Part shown: piece after piece, positions 5,970 to 14,454 of the stretch
How the letters are laid out: each line of letters begins with the position of its first letter
Numbering within the stretch: the first letter of the stretch is position 1
Source: JAWLGW01 sp964569055
GTDB taxonomy: Bacteria > Planctomycetota > J058
Assembly: GCA_964569055.1 (NCBI GenBank)
Contig: CAZMSZ010000110.1
Coordinates: 1 to 19,706, forward strand
Direction of reading: 5' to 3'
DNA: 19,706 bases
Program-made: the position numbers and the translations under genes
The notes under the pieces: model-generated
The model's input: only the letters and a program-made list of their open reading frames with translations
The model's database searches: none
What the model was told of the DNA's origin: nothing

Positions 5970-6671
5970 GTGGACCTCGACCGCGGCGAGCACCTCCTCC
6001 GCGCCTCGGGGACGTCCTACTCCCTGGTGGTCATGGCGGTGTCCGCCGCGGTCGTGTCCGCGGGGCTGCTCGTCGGCGGGTTCGACCACTCCGTCGCGCT
6101 CGCGGCCTGGGCCGCGCTGGCGGCGGTCGGGCTCGCGTTCGCCGCGGTGTTCATCACCACCGAGGTCCTCGTCACCGCCGAGCGGGTGATCGAGTATCGC
6201 CCGCTCCTGGCGCGGCTCGCCCGGCGCGTGCCGAGCTGGGGCCCGCTCGAGCGCTCCTGGCGGCGCAGCGTCGAGCTCGAGGACGTGACGAGCGCCTACG
6301 CCTCGGGCAGCCAGCTCGTGCTGCGCGATCGGCAGGGGCGGCTGTGGCGCCTGTTGTGCCACGACGCCAGGGCCGCCTCGACGCTGGCCCACGAGGTGGC
6401 CGAGCAGCAGAAGCGGCGGTTCGAGGCGCACAAGCTCGACATGAAGGCCAGGATCGAGGCGCGTCGGCGGGCCGCGGGCCTGGGCGTGCACGTGAGCGGC
6501 GTCGCGAGCGGCCCGCTGCGCTGCACGTACTGCCATGACGACTTCGCCGAGGACGAGGAGCACATCGGGTGCGACCGCTGCGGCGCGCCGCACCACGGCG
6601 AGTGCTTCGAGATCCACGGCGGCTGCGCCGTGATGGCCTGCGCCGGCCGGGCCCGGCGGCGCCGCGCCTGA
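5970..6671 (+). CDS. Two-helix membrane protein with C-terminal RING/PHD-like zinc domain
   Basis: Protein of 233 residues from GTG 5970, 4 nt after the aminotransferase stop. Two hydrophobic helices (about 16-36 and 43-66) form an N-terminal hairpin. A segment at about 70-130 (ERVIEY, VELEDVTSAY, LVLRDRQGRLWRL) resembles a bacterial PH-like domain. A charged, probably helical stretch follows (140-168). The C-terminus has C185-x2-C188, C201-x2-C204-x3-H208-x3-C212-x6-C219-x4-C224, the ligand layout of prokaryotic RING/PHD-like zinc fingers. The domain probably faces the cytoplasm and binds a protein or membrane partner; ubiquitin-ligase activity should not be assumed. The order of helices, PH-like and RING-like modules is seen; function is unknown. 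Confidence 0.75.
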   Translation: MDLDRGEHLLRASGTSYSLVVMAVSAAVVSAGLLVGGFDHSVALAAWAALAAVGLAFAAVFITTEVLVTAERVIEYRPLLARLARRVPSWGPLERSWRRSVELEDVTSAYASGSQLVLRDRQGRLWRLLCHDARAASTLAHEVAEQQKRRFEAHKLDMKARIEARRRAAGLGVHVSGVASGPLRCTYCHDDFAEDEEHIGCDRCGAPHHGECFEIHGGCAVMACAGRARRRRA

Positions 6672-6680
6672 CCTCTCCCG

Positions 6681-7998
<1,318 letters not shown>

Positions 7999-8006
<8 letters not shown>

Positions 8007-9396
8007 GCGCTTCCCCCTCCGCAGCGCGCGCCGCGCCCACCTCGCCGCCCTCGGCGCCCGCGCCGGGCGCCGGCTCGGCCACGAGGGAGGTGATCGCCGC
8101 CCCCTCGACCGCCTCGACCACCAGCTCGAGCTCGCCCACGGCGAGGCGCTCGCCCGGCGTCGGGACGCGACCGAGCCGCTCCATCACGAAGCCGGCCAGC
8201 GTGTGCGAGCGCGCCTCCTCGAGCCGCACGCCGGCCAGCTCCTCGAGCTCGTCCAGGCGCAGCCCCCCGGGCAGGCGGAGGCGGCCGTCGGGCAGCCGCT
8301 CGGGGCCGGGCTCCTCGCTCCGGTACTCGTCGACCACCCCGCCGAAGATCTCCGCCAGGATGTCCCCCACGGTGACCAGGCCGGCGGTCCCGCCGAACTC
8401 GTCCACCACCAAGGCCACGTGCTGGCGCTGCTCGCGCAGCGCCTCGAGCACCTGCTCGGCGGTCAGGGTCTGCGGGACCGCCAGGACCCGGCGCACCAGC
8501 CCGCGCAGGTCGGCCGGGCCGCCGCCGAGCGAGCGGCGCGCGATGTCGCGCACGTGCACGAAGCCGAGCACCGCGTCCAGCGTCCGCTCGTACACGATCA
8601 GGCGGGTGTAGGGGCTCGCCGCCGCCAGGCGGGCCGCCTCCTCGAACGGGGTCGAGACCTCGACCCCGTCGATCCGCACCCGCGGGATCATGAGCTCGTC
8701 CACCCGGCGCTTCCCGAGCTGCAGCGCGTGCTGGAGCCGCTGGTGCTCGTCGGGGGCGAGCAGCCCGCCCTTGCGGCTCTCGGTGAACAGGTACGCGATC
8801 TCGTCGGGCGAGTGGAGGTGGTGATGCCCCGCCTGCGAGAAGCCGATCGCCCGCAGGAGCAGCGCGCCGCTCCCGTTGAGCGCCGCGATGAACCACGACA
8901 TGGCCCGCAGGGAGAGCTCCATGGGGAGCACGGACACGCGCGCGGCGCCGGTGGGGTACTGCAGCGCGAGCGACTTGGGGACGAGCTCGCCCAGGACCAT
9001 TTGGCCGACCGTCAGCGCTACCAGCACGACCGTGGCGGCCGCGGAGGCCGCGGCGAGCGGCTGGAGCCCGGCGAGCTCCTCGAGGAGCGGCTTGAGGGCC
9101 GGCGCGAGCGTCGCCTGGCCGTAGGCGCCCAGGAGGAGGCTGGAGATCGTGATCCCGATCTGGCAGGCCGCCACGTAGCGATCGAGGCGGGCGGGGTCGC
9201 GGAGCGTGGGGAGCAGGCGCGCGGCCAGCCAGTCCCCCTCATCGGCGAGCTGCTCGACGCGCTCGCGCCGGACGCTGACGGCCGCGAACTCCGCGGCGAC
9301 GTAGACCGCGTTGATCGCGATCAGCAGGAGCAACACGAACGCTACGGTCAGCACTTCGCTCCGGGCCAGGGTCCCAGTGTAGGGCGCCGCGTCCAT
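7999..9396 (-). CDS. CNNM/CorC family DUF21-CBS membrane protein (copy 1)
   Basis: Protein of 465 residues with the same architecture as the downstream gene: a hydrophobic N-terminal DUF21 region (AAEFAAVSVRRERVEQLA, CQIGITISSLLLGAYG, LGELVPKSLALQYP), two CBS motifs around IPRVRIDGVEV and VDEFGGTAGLVTVGDILAEIFGG, and a C-terminal CorC_HlyC domain with an Ala/Gly/Glu-rich tail. A His-rich AGHHHLHS loop follows the membrane domain and is absent from the paralogue. The two copies are clearly diverged, so this is an old duplication; they may form a hetero-oligomer. The ATG 9396 start has only a weak ribosome site. First gene of a two-gene unit divergent from the methyltransferase; metal-ion homeostasis is inferred from the family. 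Confidence 0.9.
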
Positions 9397-9494
9397 CGTG
9401 CCACCGCCCCGCGGGGAGGGGTCGAGCGAGGCCGCCGCCCGGGCGCGGCGTCGGCCTTCCCGCGCGGAGGCCGGTTTGGTCTGATCGGCGCCCC

Positions 9495-10259
9495 ATGGGG
9501 AACAAGGACAAGGTCGCGTTCGGCGTCGAGCGCTCCGACCGGCGCTATCGCCTCCGGCTGGCGCGCTATCAGGCGCTCGCGGAGCAGCTGCGCGACCACA
9601 TCGCGCTCGCGGCGCCCGACCCGGAGCGCAAGCTGTCCTACCTCGAGGTCGGGGTCGGCACCGCCCGCACGCTGCGCTACTACGAGGCGCTCGGGATCGA
9701 TCGCCGCCTGGAGCTGCACGCCGTCGACATCAGCCCCGGGCGGCTCGGCCGCGTCTACCGCCACGAGGACTGGCAGCTCCACCAGGGCGACGCCCAGGAG
9801 CGGTTCCCGTTCGACGACGCCAGCTTCGACATCGTCGTGTCGGAGCAGCTGCTCGAGCACCTCCAGCGGCCGGAGCGGGCGATCGCGGAGGTCGGCCGCG
9901 TGCTGCGCCCGGGCGGGCTGGCCGTGATCGGCGTGCCGACCTTCCCGCCCGGGATCAGCCACCTGCGCCCCATCGCGGTCAAGCTGCGCGAGTCGCTGTT
10001 CAACAAGGTCGAGGGGCACATCCAGACGTTCACCGCCCGCTCGATCGCCCGGCGGATCGAGGGCTCCGGGTGGTTCGAGGACGTCCGGGTGCGCGGCTAC
10101 CGGCTCCTCTCGGGCGGCCTGCTCGCGCCGCTCGAGGACTACCACTGGTGGTACCGGTTCAACCGCCGGCTCGGCGCGGCGCTCCCCGGCCTGTGCATCG
10201 AGGTCCAGGTGAGCGCCCGCCGCCGCGCCACCCCGGCCTTGCCGGGGCCTGGCGCGTAA
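9495..10259 (+). CDS. Class I SAM-dependent methyltransferase (Methyltransf_11 type)
   Basis: Soluble protein of 254 residues with a Rossmann methyltransferase core: motif I LEVGVGTA (50-57), an acidic residue in HAVDIS (Asp78), GDAQERFPFDDASFDIVVSEQLLEHL (98-123, motifs II-III), then RVLRPGG (135-141). The aromatic C-terminal part (DYHWWYRFNRRLG) may shape the acceptor pocket. Substrate unknown; such enzymes act on quinones, lipids, sugars or natural products. ATG 9495 lacks a clear ribosome-binding site. It stands alone between the CNNM pair (divergent) and the barrel gene (convergent, 15 nt away), so context gives little clue. Confidence 0.85.
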   Translation: MGNKDKVAFGVERSDRRYRLRLARYQALAEQLRDHIALAAPDPERKLSYLEVGVGTARTLRYYEALGIDRRLELHAVDISPGRLGRVYRHEDWQLHQGDAQERFPFDDASFDIVVSEQLLEHLQRPERAIAEVGRVLRPGGLAVIGVPTFPPGISHLRPIAVKLRESLFNKVEGHIQTFTARSIARRIEGSGWFEDVRVRGYRLLSGGLLAPLEDYHWWYRFNRRLGAALPGLCIEVQVSARRRATPALPGPGA

Positions 10260-10274
10260 GTTTAGAGGCCCCGC

Positions 10275-11219
10275 TCAGAAGGTCGCGCCGACCGCGAGCG
10301 AGAAGTTCCAGCCCGTCACGTCGTCGCCGGCGCCGGTCGTGGTGGCGTCGTCGAGCCCGTTGTCGAGGATCAGCCCCTCGACCCCGGCCATCACGAACAC
10401 CGGGTCGAGCGACACGGTCAACGTCGAGCCGAAGCTGCCGATCGAGCGGGCGGGGCCCTCGAGCTCCTCGGCGTCGTAGTAGATCCCCAGCTCGACCACC
10501 TCGATCGGATGGACCGCCACGCCGAACCGGTAGCGGAAGGTCTGGATCCCGGTCTCGATCAGGCGGAAGGCGAGGTTCATGTAGCCCGACACCACGCCGG
10601 CGTGCACCCCCACCGTGGTGCCGAGCTCCCACTCGGCGAAGTCGCCCTCCTCGACCGGGAACCGGTCAGGCCTGAACACGTTGTGCTCGCCCCAGGGGAG
10701 CTGCAGCCGCATGTAGGCGCCCAGCGACAAGAACTCGGCCACGGGCGTGTCGAGCATCTCGAGCGGCGCGCGCACCTTCACCGACAGCTCGGGGTTGCCG
10801 AGGCCCAGCTCCTGCTGGGTCTCGAACACGTTGCTCGACTGCTCGGAGTCGACGATCGGCATCGAGAGGCTGACCTCGACGAGGTCGAGCACGCCGACGG
10901 CCGCTTGCAGCGTGTAGAGCTGCGCCCGCGCCTCGAGCCGCGCGGTGCCGGTGCCGAACTTCTCGTTGACCTCGATGCTCTGGTTCTGGAACAGGAAGCT
11001 GGCGCGGGCCGAGAGCTTGACCTCCTCGAGCAGGCCGCGGCCGGCGAGGATCTCCGTCGTAATGATGTCGCCGAAGCCGGTCAGCCCCCCGTAGCTCTGC
11101 CGCACCACCTGCAGCTTGGGCGGATCCCCCTCGCCGCCCTCTTCCTGCGCCCAGGCGGCCGGCGCCGTCAGGGCGCCCAAGCCCACGCACAATACGACCG
11201 CACAGATCCTCGGCTTCAT
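10275..11219 (-). CDS. Outer-membrane beta-barrel protein, function unknown
   Basis: Protein of 314 residues with a signal peptide (MKPR, hydrophobic core, cleavage likely after AWA at about residue 24). The mature part alternates short amphipathic strands and ends in the terminal phenylalanine (GATF) that directs barrels to the BAM complex. Strand-like stretches include LEARAQLYTLQAAVGVLDL, ELSVKVRAPL, YRFGVAVHPIEVVELGIYY and NFSLAVGATF. It resembles generic outer-membrane transporter-like proteins of Gram-negative bacteria (the PF13557 type is a possibility), but no specific family is recognised. GGGGAGGAG lies about 6-8 nt before ATG 11219. It appears monocistronic; the 125-nt upstream spacer presumably holds its promoter, but no convincing box is visible. 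Confidence 0.75.
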   Translation of the reverse strand: MKPRICAVVLCVGLGALTAPAAWAQEEGGEGDPPKLQVVRQSYGGLTGFGDIITTEILAGRGLLEEVKLSARASFLFQNQSIEVNEKFGTGTARLEARAQLYTLQAAVGVLDLVEVSLSMPIVDSEQSSNVFETQQELGLGNPELSVKVRAPLEMLDTPVAEFLSLGAYMRLQLPWGEHNVFRPDRFPVEEGDFAEWELGTTVGVHAGVVSGYMNLAFRLIETGIQTFRYRFGVAVHPIEVVELGIYYDAEELEGPARSIGSFGSTLTVSLDPVFVMAGVEGLILDNGLDDATTTGAGDDVTGWNFSLAVGATF

Positions 11220-11344
11220 GCCTCACTCCTCCCCGGTGTCGTGACGTCGAGGCCACGAAGGTATCGAGAGGGTGAGACGGGCCCGTCCCATGGGTGGATT
11301 CACACGGCGGAGCAAAGGCGACCGAGCGTCGCCCGATTTCGCTC

Positions 11345-12193
11345 CTATCCGATCACACGATCGCTGGCGGGCGGCGCGACCTCGCGACCGCCGAGCGTGT
11401 GGGGCGGGGTGAGGAGGGACCAGCGGCCGCGGCCTGCCGCGTGCGCCTCGCGTCCGCGGCCGAGCAGGCTGGGCCGGGGGTGGACCAGGACCGACAGGGC
11501 CCGCGCGGCCTCCAGCAGGGGGAGGTCGCCGTAGCTGTCGCCCCAGGCCACGGCGAGCGGCGCACCGCCGAGCGGCCCGCGCAGCGCCTCGAGCTTGCCC
11601 GCCTCCCAGGTGATCGGCGAACGGAGCCGATCGCCGAGGCGATCTCCCTCGCTGTGGAGGCCCGTCCCGTACACCGCCGGGAGCGGGTCGACCTCGAGGG
11701 CGCGCAGGAGCGCCGCCACGAGGTGAGCGGGCGAGCCGGAGACCACGGCCAGCCGCAGGCCGCGCGCCGCGAGCCCCCGCAGCAGGTCGGGGGTGGTGGC
11801 GTAGACCTCCCCCACCAGCTCGCGGGCCAGCTCGTCGGCGAAGGCGCGCGCCTCGCCTGGGGTCCAGCCGGCGTAGCACGCGGTCATGGCCTCGATCAGC
11901 GGCGGATCGCCCGCCTCGCCCGCCAGGTAGGCGGCGTACAGCGCCTCGGCGTCGGCGTAGCCGTCGCCGCTCGTCGGCACGCCCGCCCCGACCGCGGCGC
12001 GGCTGATGGCCGCCGCGCCCGCCGGGCGCAGCCGGCGCTCGCGCAGCACGCGTCGCCAGGCCACGTCGGCCACGTCGGCCGCCCACAGCGTGCCGTCGGC
12101 GTCGGTCGCGGCCCAGCTCCCGGCCGCGAGCCCGAGCGCGTCGAGCTCGGCGAAGAACGAGTCGGTCGTGGCGTGGGTCTGCATGGGCACCAT
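11345..12193 (-). CDS. HAD-superfamily phosphatase (SerB-like, HAD-IB)
   Basis: Soluble protein of 282 residues from ATG 12193 (ATG 12184 is an in-frame alternative; neither has a good ribosome site). HAD motif I is DADGTLW (Asp31 nucleophile, Asp33 acid/base), motif II AVVSGSP, motif III a Lys in WEAGKLEAL, and motif IV WGDSYGDLPLLE. The long insert between motifs I and II is the C1 cap typical of phosphoserine-phosphatase-like HAD-IB enzymes. Substrate unknown: phosphoserine, phosphoethanolamine/phosphocholine or a sugar phosphate are all possible. Divergent from the EgtD-like gene across 105 nt, so the two may share control, but a biochemical link is speculative. Confidence 0.87.
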   Translation of the reverse strand: MVPMQTHATTDSFFAELDALGLAAGSWAATDADGTLWAADVADVAWRRVLRERRLRPAGAAAISRAAVGAGVPTSGDGYADAEALYAAYLAGEAGDPPLIEAMTACYAGWTPGEARAFADELARELVGEVYATTPDLLRGLAARGLRLAVVSGSPAHLVAALLRALEVDPLPAVYGTGLHSEGDRLGDRLRSPITWEAGKLEALRGPLGGAPLAVAWGDSYGDLPLLEAARALSVLVHPRPSLLGRGREAHAAGRGRWSLLTPPHTLGGREVAPPASDRVIG

Positions 12194-12230
12194 GGTAAGC
12201 GCAGCCGTCGGGGCCGCCGTCCGCCGCGTC

Positions 12231-12259
12231 TCGACCAGCTCGCGGCGGTTCTCCATACT
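12231..12259 (+). promoter_or_regulatory. Weak sigma70-like promoter candidate before the EgtD-type gene
   Basis: TCGACC (12231-12236) and CATACT (12254-12259), separated by exactly 17 nt, each match four of six consensus positions (TTGACA, TATAAT). Placement about 40 nt before the GTG start is reasonable. In this GC-rich sequence the AT-containing CATACT stands out slightly, but the match is weak and untested. Confidence 0.25.
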
Positions 12260-12298
12260 CGGGGCGGCGCCGGCGCGGCGCCCAGGGAGGAGGCTCGC

Positions 12299-13294
12299 GT
12301 GTCCGGCTACCGTGTGCTCGAGGGGGCCGCGCGGCCCGATCCGGTCCGCGAGCTCGCGATCGACGTGCTGGTCGGGCTCTCGGAGCGGCCCAAGCGGCTC
12401 CCCTCGCGCTGGTTCTACGACGCCGAGGGGAGCCGGCTGTTCGAGCGGATCAGCGAGCTGCCCGAGTACTACCTCACCCGCGCCGAGCAGGCGATCCTCG
12501 CGGCGCACGCGGCCGAGGTCGTGCGCGAGCTCGGCGACGCGCCGTGCAACCTGATCGACCTCGGCGCGGGGGACGGGCGCAAGACGGCGCTGTTGCTCGA
12601 GCCGCTGCACCGGCGCGGCGCCGACGTGACGTTCGTCCCGATCGACGTGTCCGAGAGCGCCATGCAGGGCCTGGTCGCGACCGTGCGCGCGCGCTTCGAG
12701 GGCCTGAAGGTGGCGGGGCTGGTCTCCGACTACGCGACCGGCCTCGACTGGCTCGCGCGCCAGGATGGGCGGCGGCGCAACCTCGTGCTGTTCCTCGGCA
12801 GCAACATCGGCAACTTCGACGAGCGCCGCGCGCGCCAGTTCCTGCGCGAGCTGTGGCACGCCCTCGAGCCGGGGGACCTCGTGCTGCTCGGCTTCGACCT
12901 CAAGAAGGACGTGAACACCCTGCTGGCGGCCTACAACGACCGCGCCGGCGTGACCCGCGCGTTCAACCTCAACCTGCTGCGCCGGATCAACCGCGAGCTG
13001 GGCGGCGAGTTCGACCTCGACCGCTTCAGCCACTTCGCCACCTACAACGTGTTCAGCGGCGCCATGGAGAGCTACCTGCTCTCGCTCGAGCGCCAGACCG
13101 TGCGGATCGAGGCGCTCCAGCGCGACTTCGCCTTCGCCCCGTTCGAGCCGGTGCTGACCGAGTACTCGTTCAAGTACCTCGACGAGGACGTGGTCCGTCT
13201 CGCCAGCGAGACCGGCTACTCGATCGTGCGGCGGTTCTGGGGCGAGGAGCGGCAGTTCTGCGACGCGCTGTGGCGGGTGGAGAAGCCGGGTTGA
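12299..13294 (+). CDS. egtD: EgtD-type L-histidine N-alpha-methyltransferase
   Basis: SAM-dependent methyltransferase of 331 residues (PF10017); family members trimethylate histidine to hercynine, the first step of ergothioneine synthesis. SAM motif IDLGAGDGRKT (86-96) is followed by PIDVS, FLGSNIGNF (165-173), GFDLKKDVNTLLAAYND (198-214), FNLNLLRRINRELGGEFDLD (222-241) and TEYSFKY (287-293). Tyr57/58, Asn172, Tyr212, Glu288 and Ser290 fall at a near-constant offset from the histidine-binding residues reported for M. smegmatis EgtD (Tyr56, Asn166, Tyr206, Glu282, Ser284). GTG 12299 follows AGGGAGGAGG (12284-12293) by 5 nt. EgtB, the usual partner, is absent from the window, so the final product is uncertain. 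Confidence 0.82.
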   Translation: MSGYRVLEGAARPDPVRELAIDVLVGLSERPKRLPSRWFYDAEGSRLFERISELPEYYLTRAEQAILAAHAAEVVRELGDAPCNLIDLGAGDGRKTALLLEPLHRRGADVTFVPIDVSESAMQGLVATVRARFEGLKVAGLVSDYATGLDWLARQDGRRRNLVLFLGSNIGNFDERRARQFLRELWHALEPGDLVLLGFDLKKDVNTLLAAYNDRAGVTRAFNLNLLRRINRELGGEFDLDRFSHFATYNVFSGAMESYLLSLERQTVRIEALQRDFAFAPFEPVLTEYSFKYLDEDVVRLASETGYSIVRRFWGEERQFCDALWRVEKPG

Positions 13295-13296
13295 GT

Positions 13297-14454
13297 TTAG
13301 GCCTCCCCCAGCTTCGCCCGCATGGCGTCGAGCTGCTTGGCCACGGTCGCGGCGTTGACCGGGCGGTCCTCGGGGTCCTTGGCGAGCAGGCGCTGCACCA
13401 GGCTCGAGACCTCCTTGGGGCAGTCGGGGCGGAGCTTGACGAGCGGCTTGGGCGCGTCCTCGAACAGCCGCTCGAAGAAGTCGGGGCGCTTGCTGTCGAA
13501 GGGGGGCCGGCCTGCGATCAGGTGGTAGAGCGTCGCCCCCAGGGCGTACAGGTCCGCGGCGGGGTCGACCCGCTTGGCGTCGGCGGCCTGCTCGGGGGCG
13601 AGGTAGTCGAGCGTGCCGATCCCCTGGCCGGTCGCGGTCAGGTGCTGTCCGAGCTCCTTGGCGATCCCGAAGTCGACCACCTTCACCGCGCCCTCGGCGG
13701 TGACCAGGATGTTCGAGGGCTTGATGTCGCGGTGCACGATCTTGGCGGCGTGCGCGACCGCCAGCGCCCGCGCCACCTCCGCGCCGATCCACACCGCCTG
13801 CGCCAGCGGGAGGGGGCCGCCCGCGAGGAGGTGCTCCACCGCGCGGCCGGGGACGAGCTCCATCACCAGGTAGAGGCTCTCGCCCTCCTCGCGCAGCTCG
13901 TAGACCTGCGCCACCTGCGGGCAGTCGAGCCGCACCCGCGCCTCGCGCAAGAAGCGCTCGCGCGCGGTCGGGCTGATCCCCTGGGTGTGGAGCGCCTTGA
14001 TCGCGACGCGCCGGCCCGAGGCGCGGTGGCGGGCCGCGTACACCGCCCCGTACGCGCCGCGCCCCAGCTCGCCCTCGCGCTCGTACTCGTCCCGCAGGCG
14101 CGGCGCGCTCGCGGGCGGGACCGTCGCGCTCGGCGCGCCCGCGACCTGCAACGCGACCGCGTGCGTCCCGACCCGCAGGGTCGCGCCCGGCGGGAGCAGG
14201 CGCGGTGTGTTGGGGGCCAGCCGCTCGGCTCCCAGCCAGGTCCCGTTCCCGCTGCCGAGGTCGGTCGCCTCCACGCCGCGCGGGGTCAGCGTCAGCGCGA
14301 CGTGCAGCCGGGAGGCCTCCTCGTCGGCGAGCTGGATCGTGGCCTGGACGCTGCGGCCGAGCACGAGGCGCTGCCCCGGCGCGAGCGGGACGGTGCGCGG
14401 ACCGGGCAGCGAGGGCCCGCTCAGCACGAGCGCGACCGGCGGCGGCGAGCTCAC
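13297..14454 (-). CDS. FHA domain-containing Ser/Thr protein kinase
   Basis: Cytoplasmic protein of 385 residues with no membrane helix. The N-terminal FHA domain (about 28-100) has LGRS, the phosphothreonine-binding SRLH (49-52) and DLGSGNGTW. The Hanks-type kinase domain (about 124-380) has GRGAYGAV (131-138), VAIKAL with Lys153, Glu171, HRDIKPSN (241-248, catalytic Asp243), DFGIAK (261-266) and APEQ (287-290), so it should be active. The FHA would bind phosphorylated threonines, plausibly on the large kinase encoded just upstream. Its GTG 14454 start overlaps that gene's TGA (GTGA), indicating coupling. FHA in front of the kinase is a recurrent prokaryotic signalling arrangement. It converges on the EgtD-type gene with a 2-nt gap. 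Confidence 0.92.
   Translation of the reverse strand: MSSPPPVALVLSGPSLPGPRTVPLAPGQRLVLGRSVQATIQLADEEASRLHVALTLTPRGVEATDLGSGNGTWLGAERLAPNTPRLLPPGATLRVGTHAVALQVAGAPSATVPPASAPRLRDEYEREGELGRGAYGAVYAARHRASGRRVAIKALHTQGISPTARERFLREARVRLDCPQVAQVYELREEGESLYLVMELVPGRAVEHLLAGGPLPLAQAVWIGAEVARALAVAHAAKIVHRDIKPSNILVTAEGAVKVVDFGIAKELGQHLTATGQGIGTLDYLAPEQAADAKRVDPAADLYALGATLYHLIAGRPPFDSKRPDFFERLFEDAPKPLVKLRPDCPKEVSSLVQRLLAKDPEDRPVNAATVAKQLDAMRAKLGEA

Noticed and set aside
11276..11287. Perfect 12-bp palindrome GACGGGCCCGTC upstream of the barrel gene
   Set aside because: Considered as an operator, but palindromes of this length are expected several times by chance in 20 kb and nothing else supports it.
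11345..13792. A single 815-residue minus-strand protein covering the HAD region and beyond
   Set aside because: Only the part from ATG 12193 has HAD motifs; the upstream part is antisense to the EgtD-type gene and the kinase and is low complexity.
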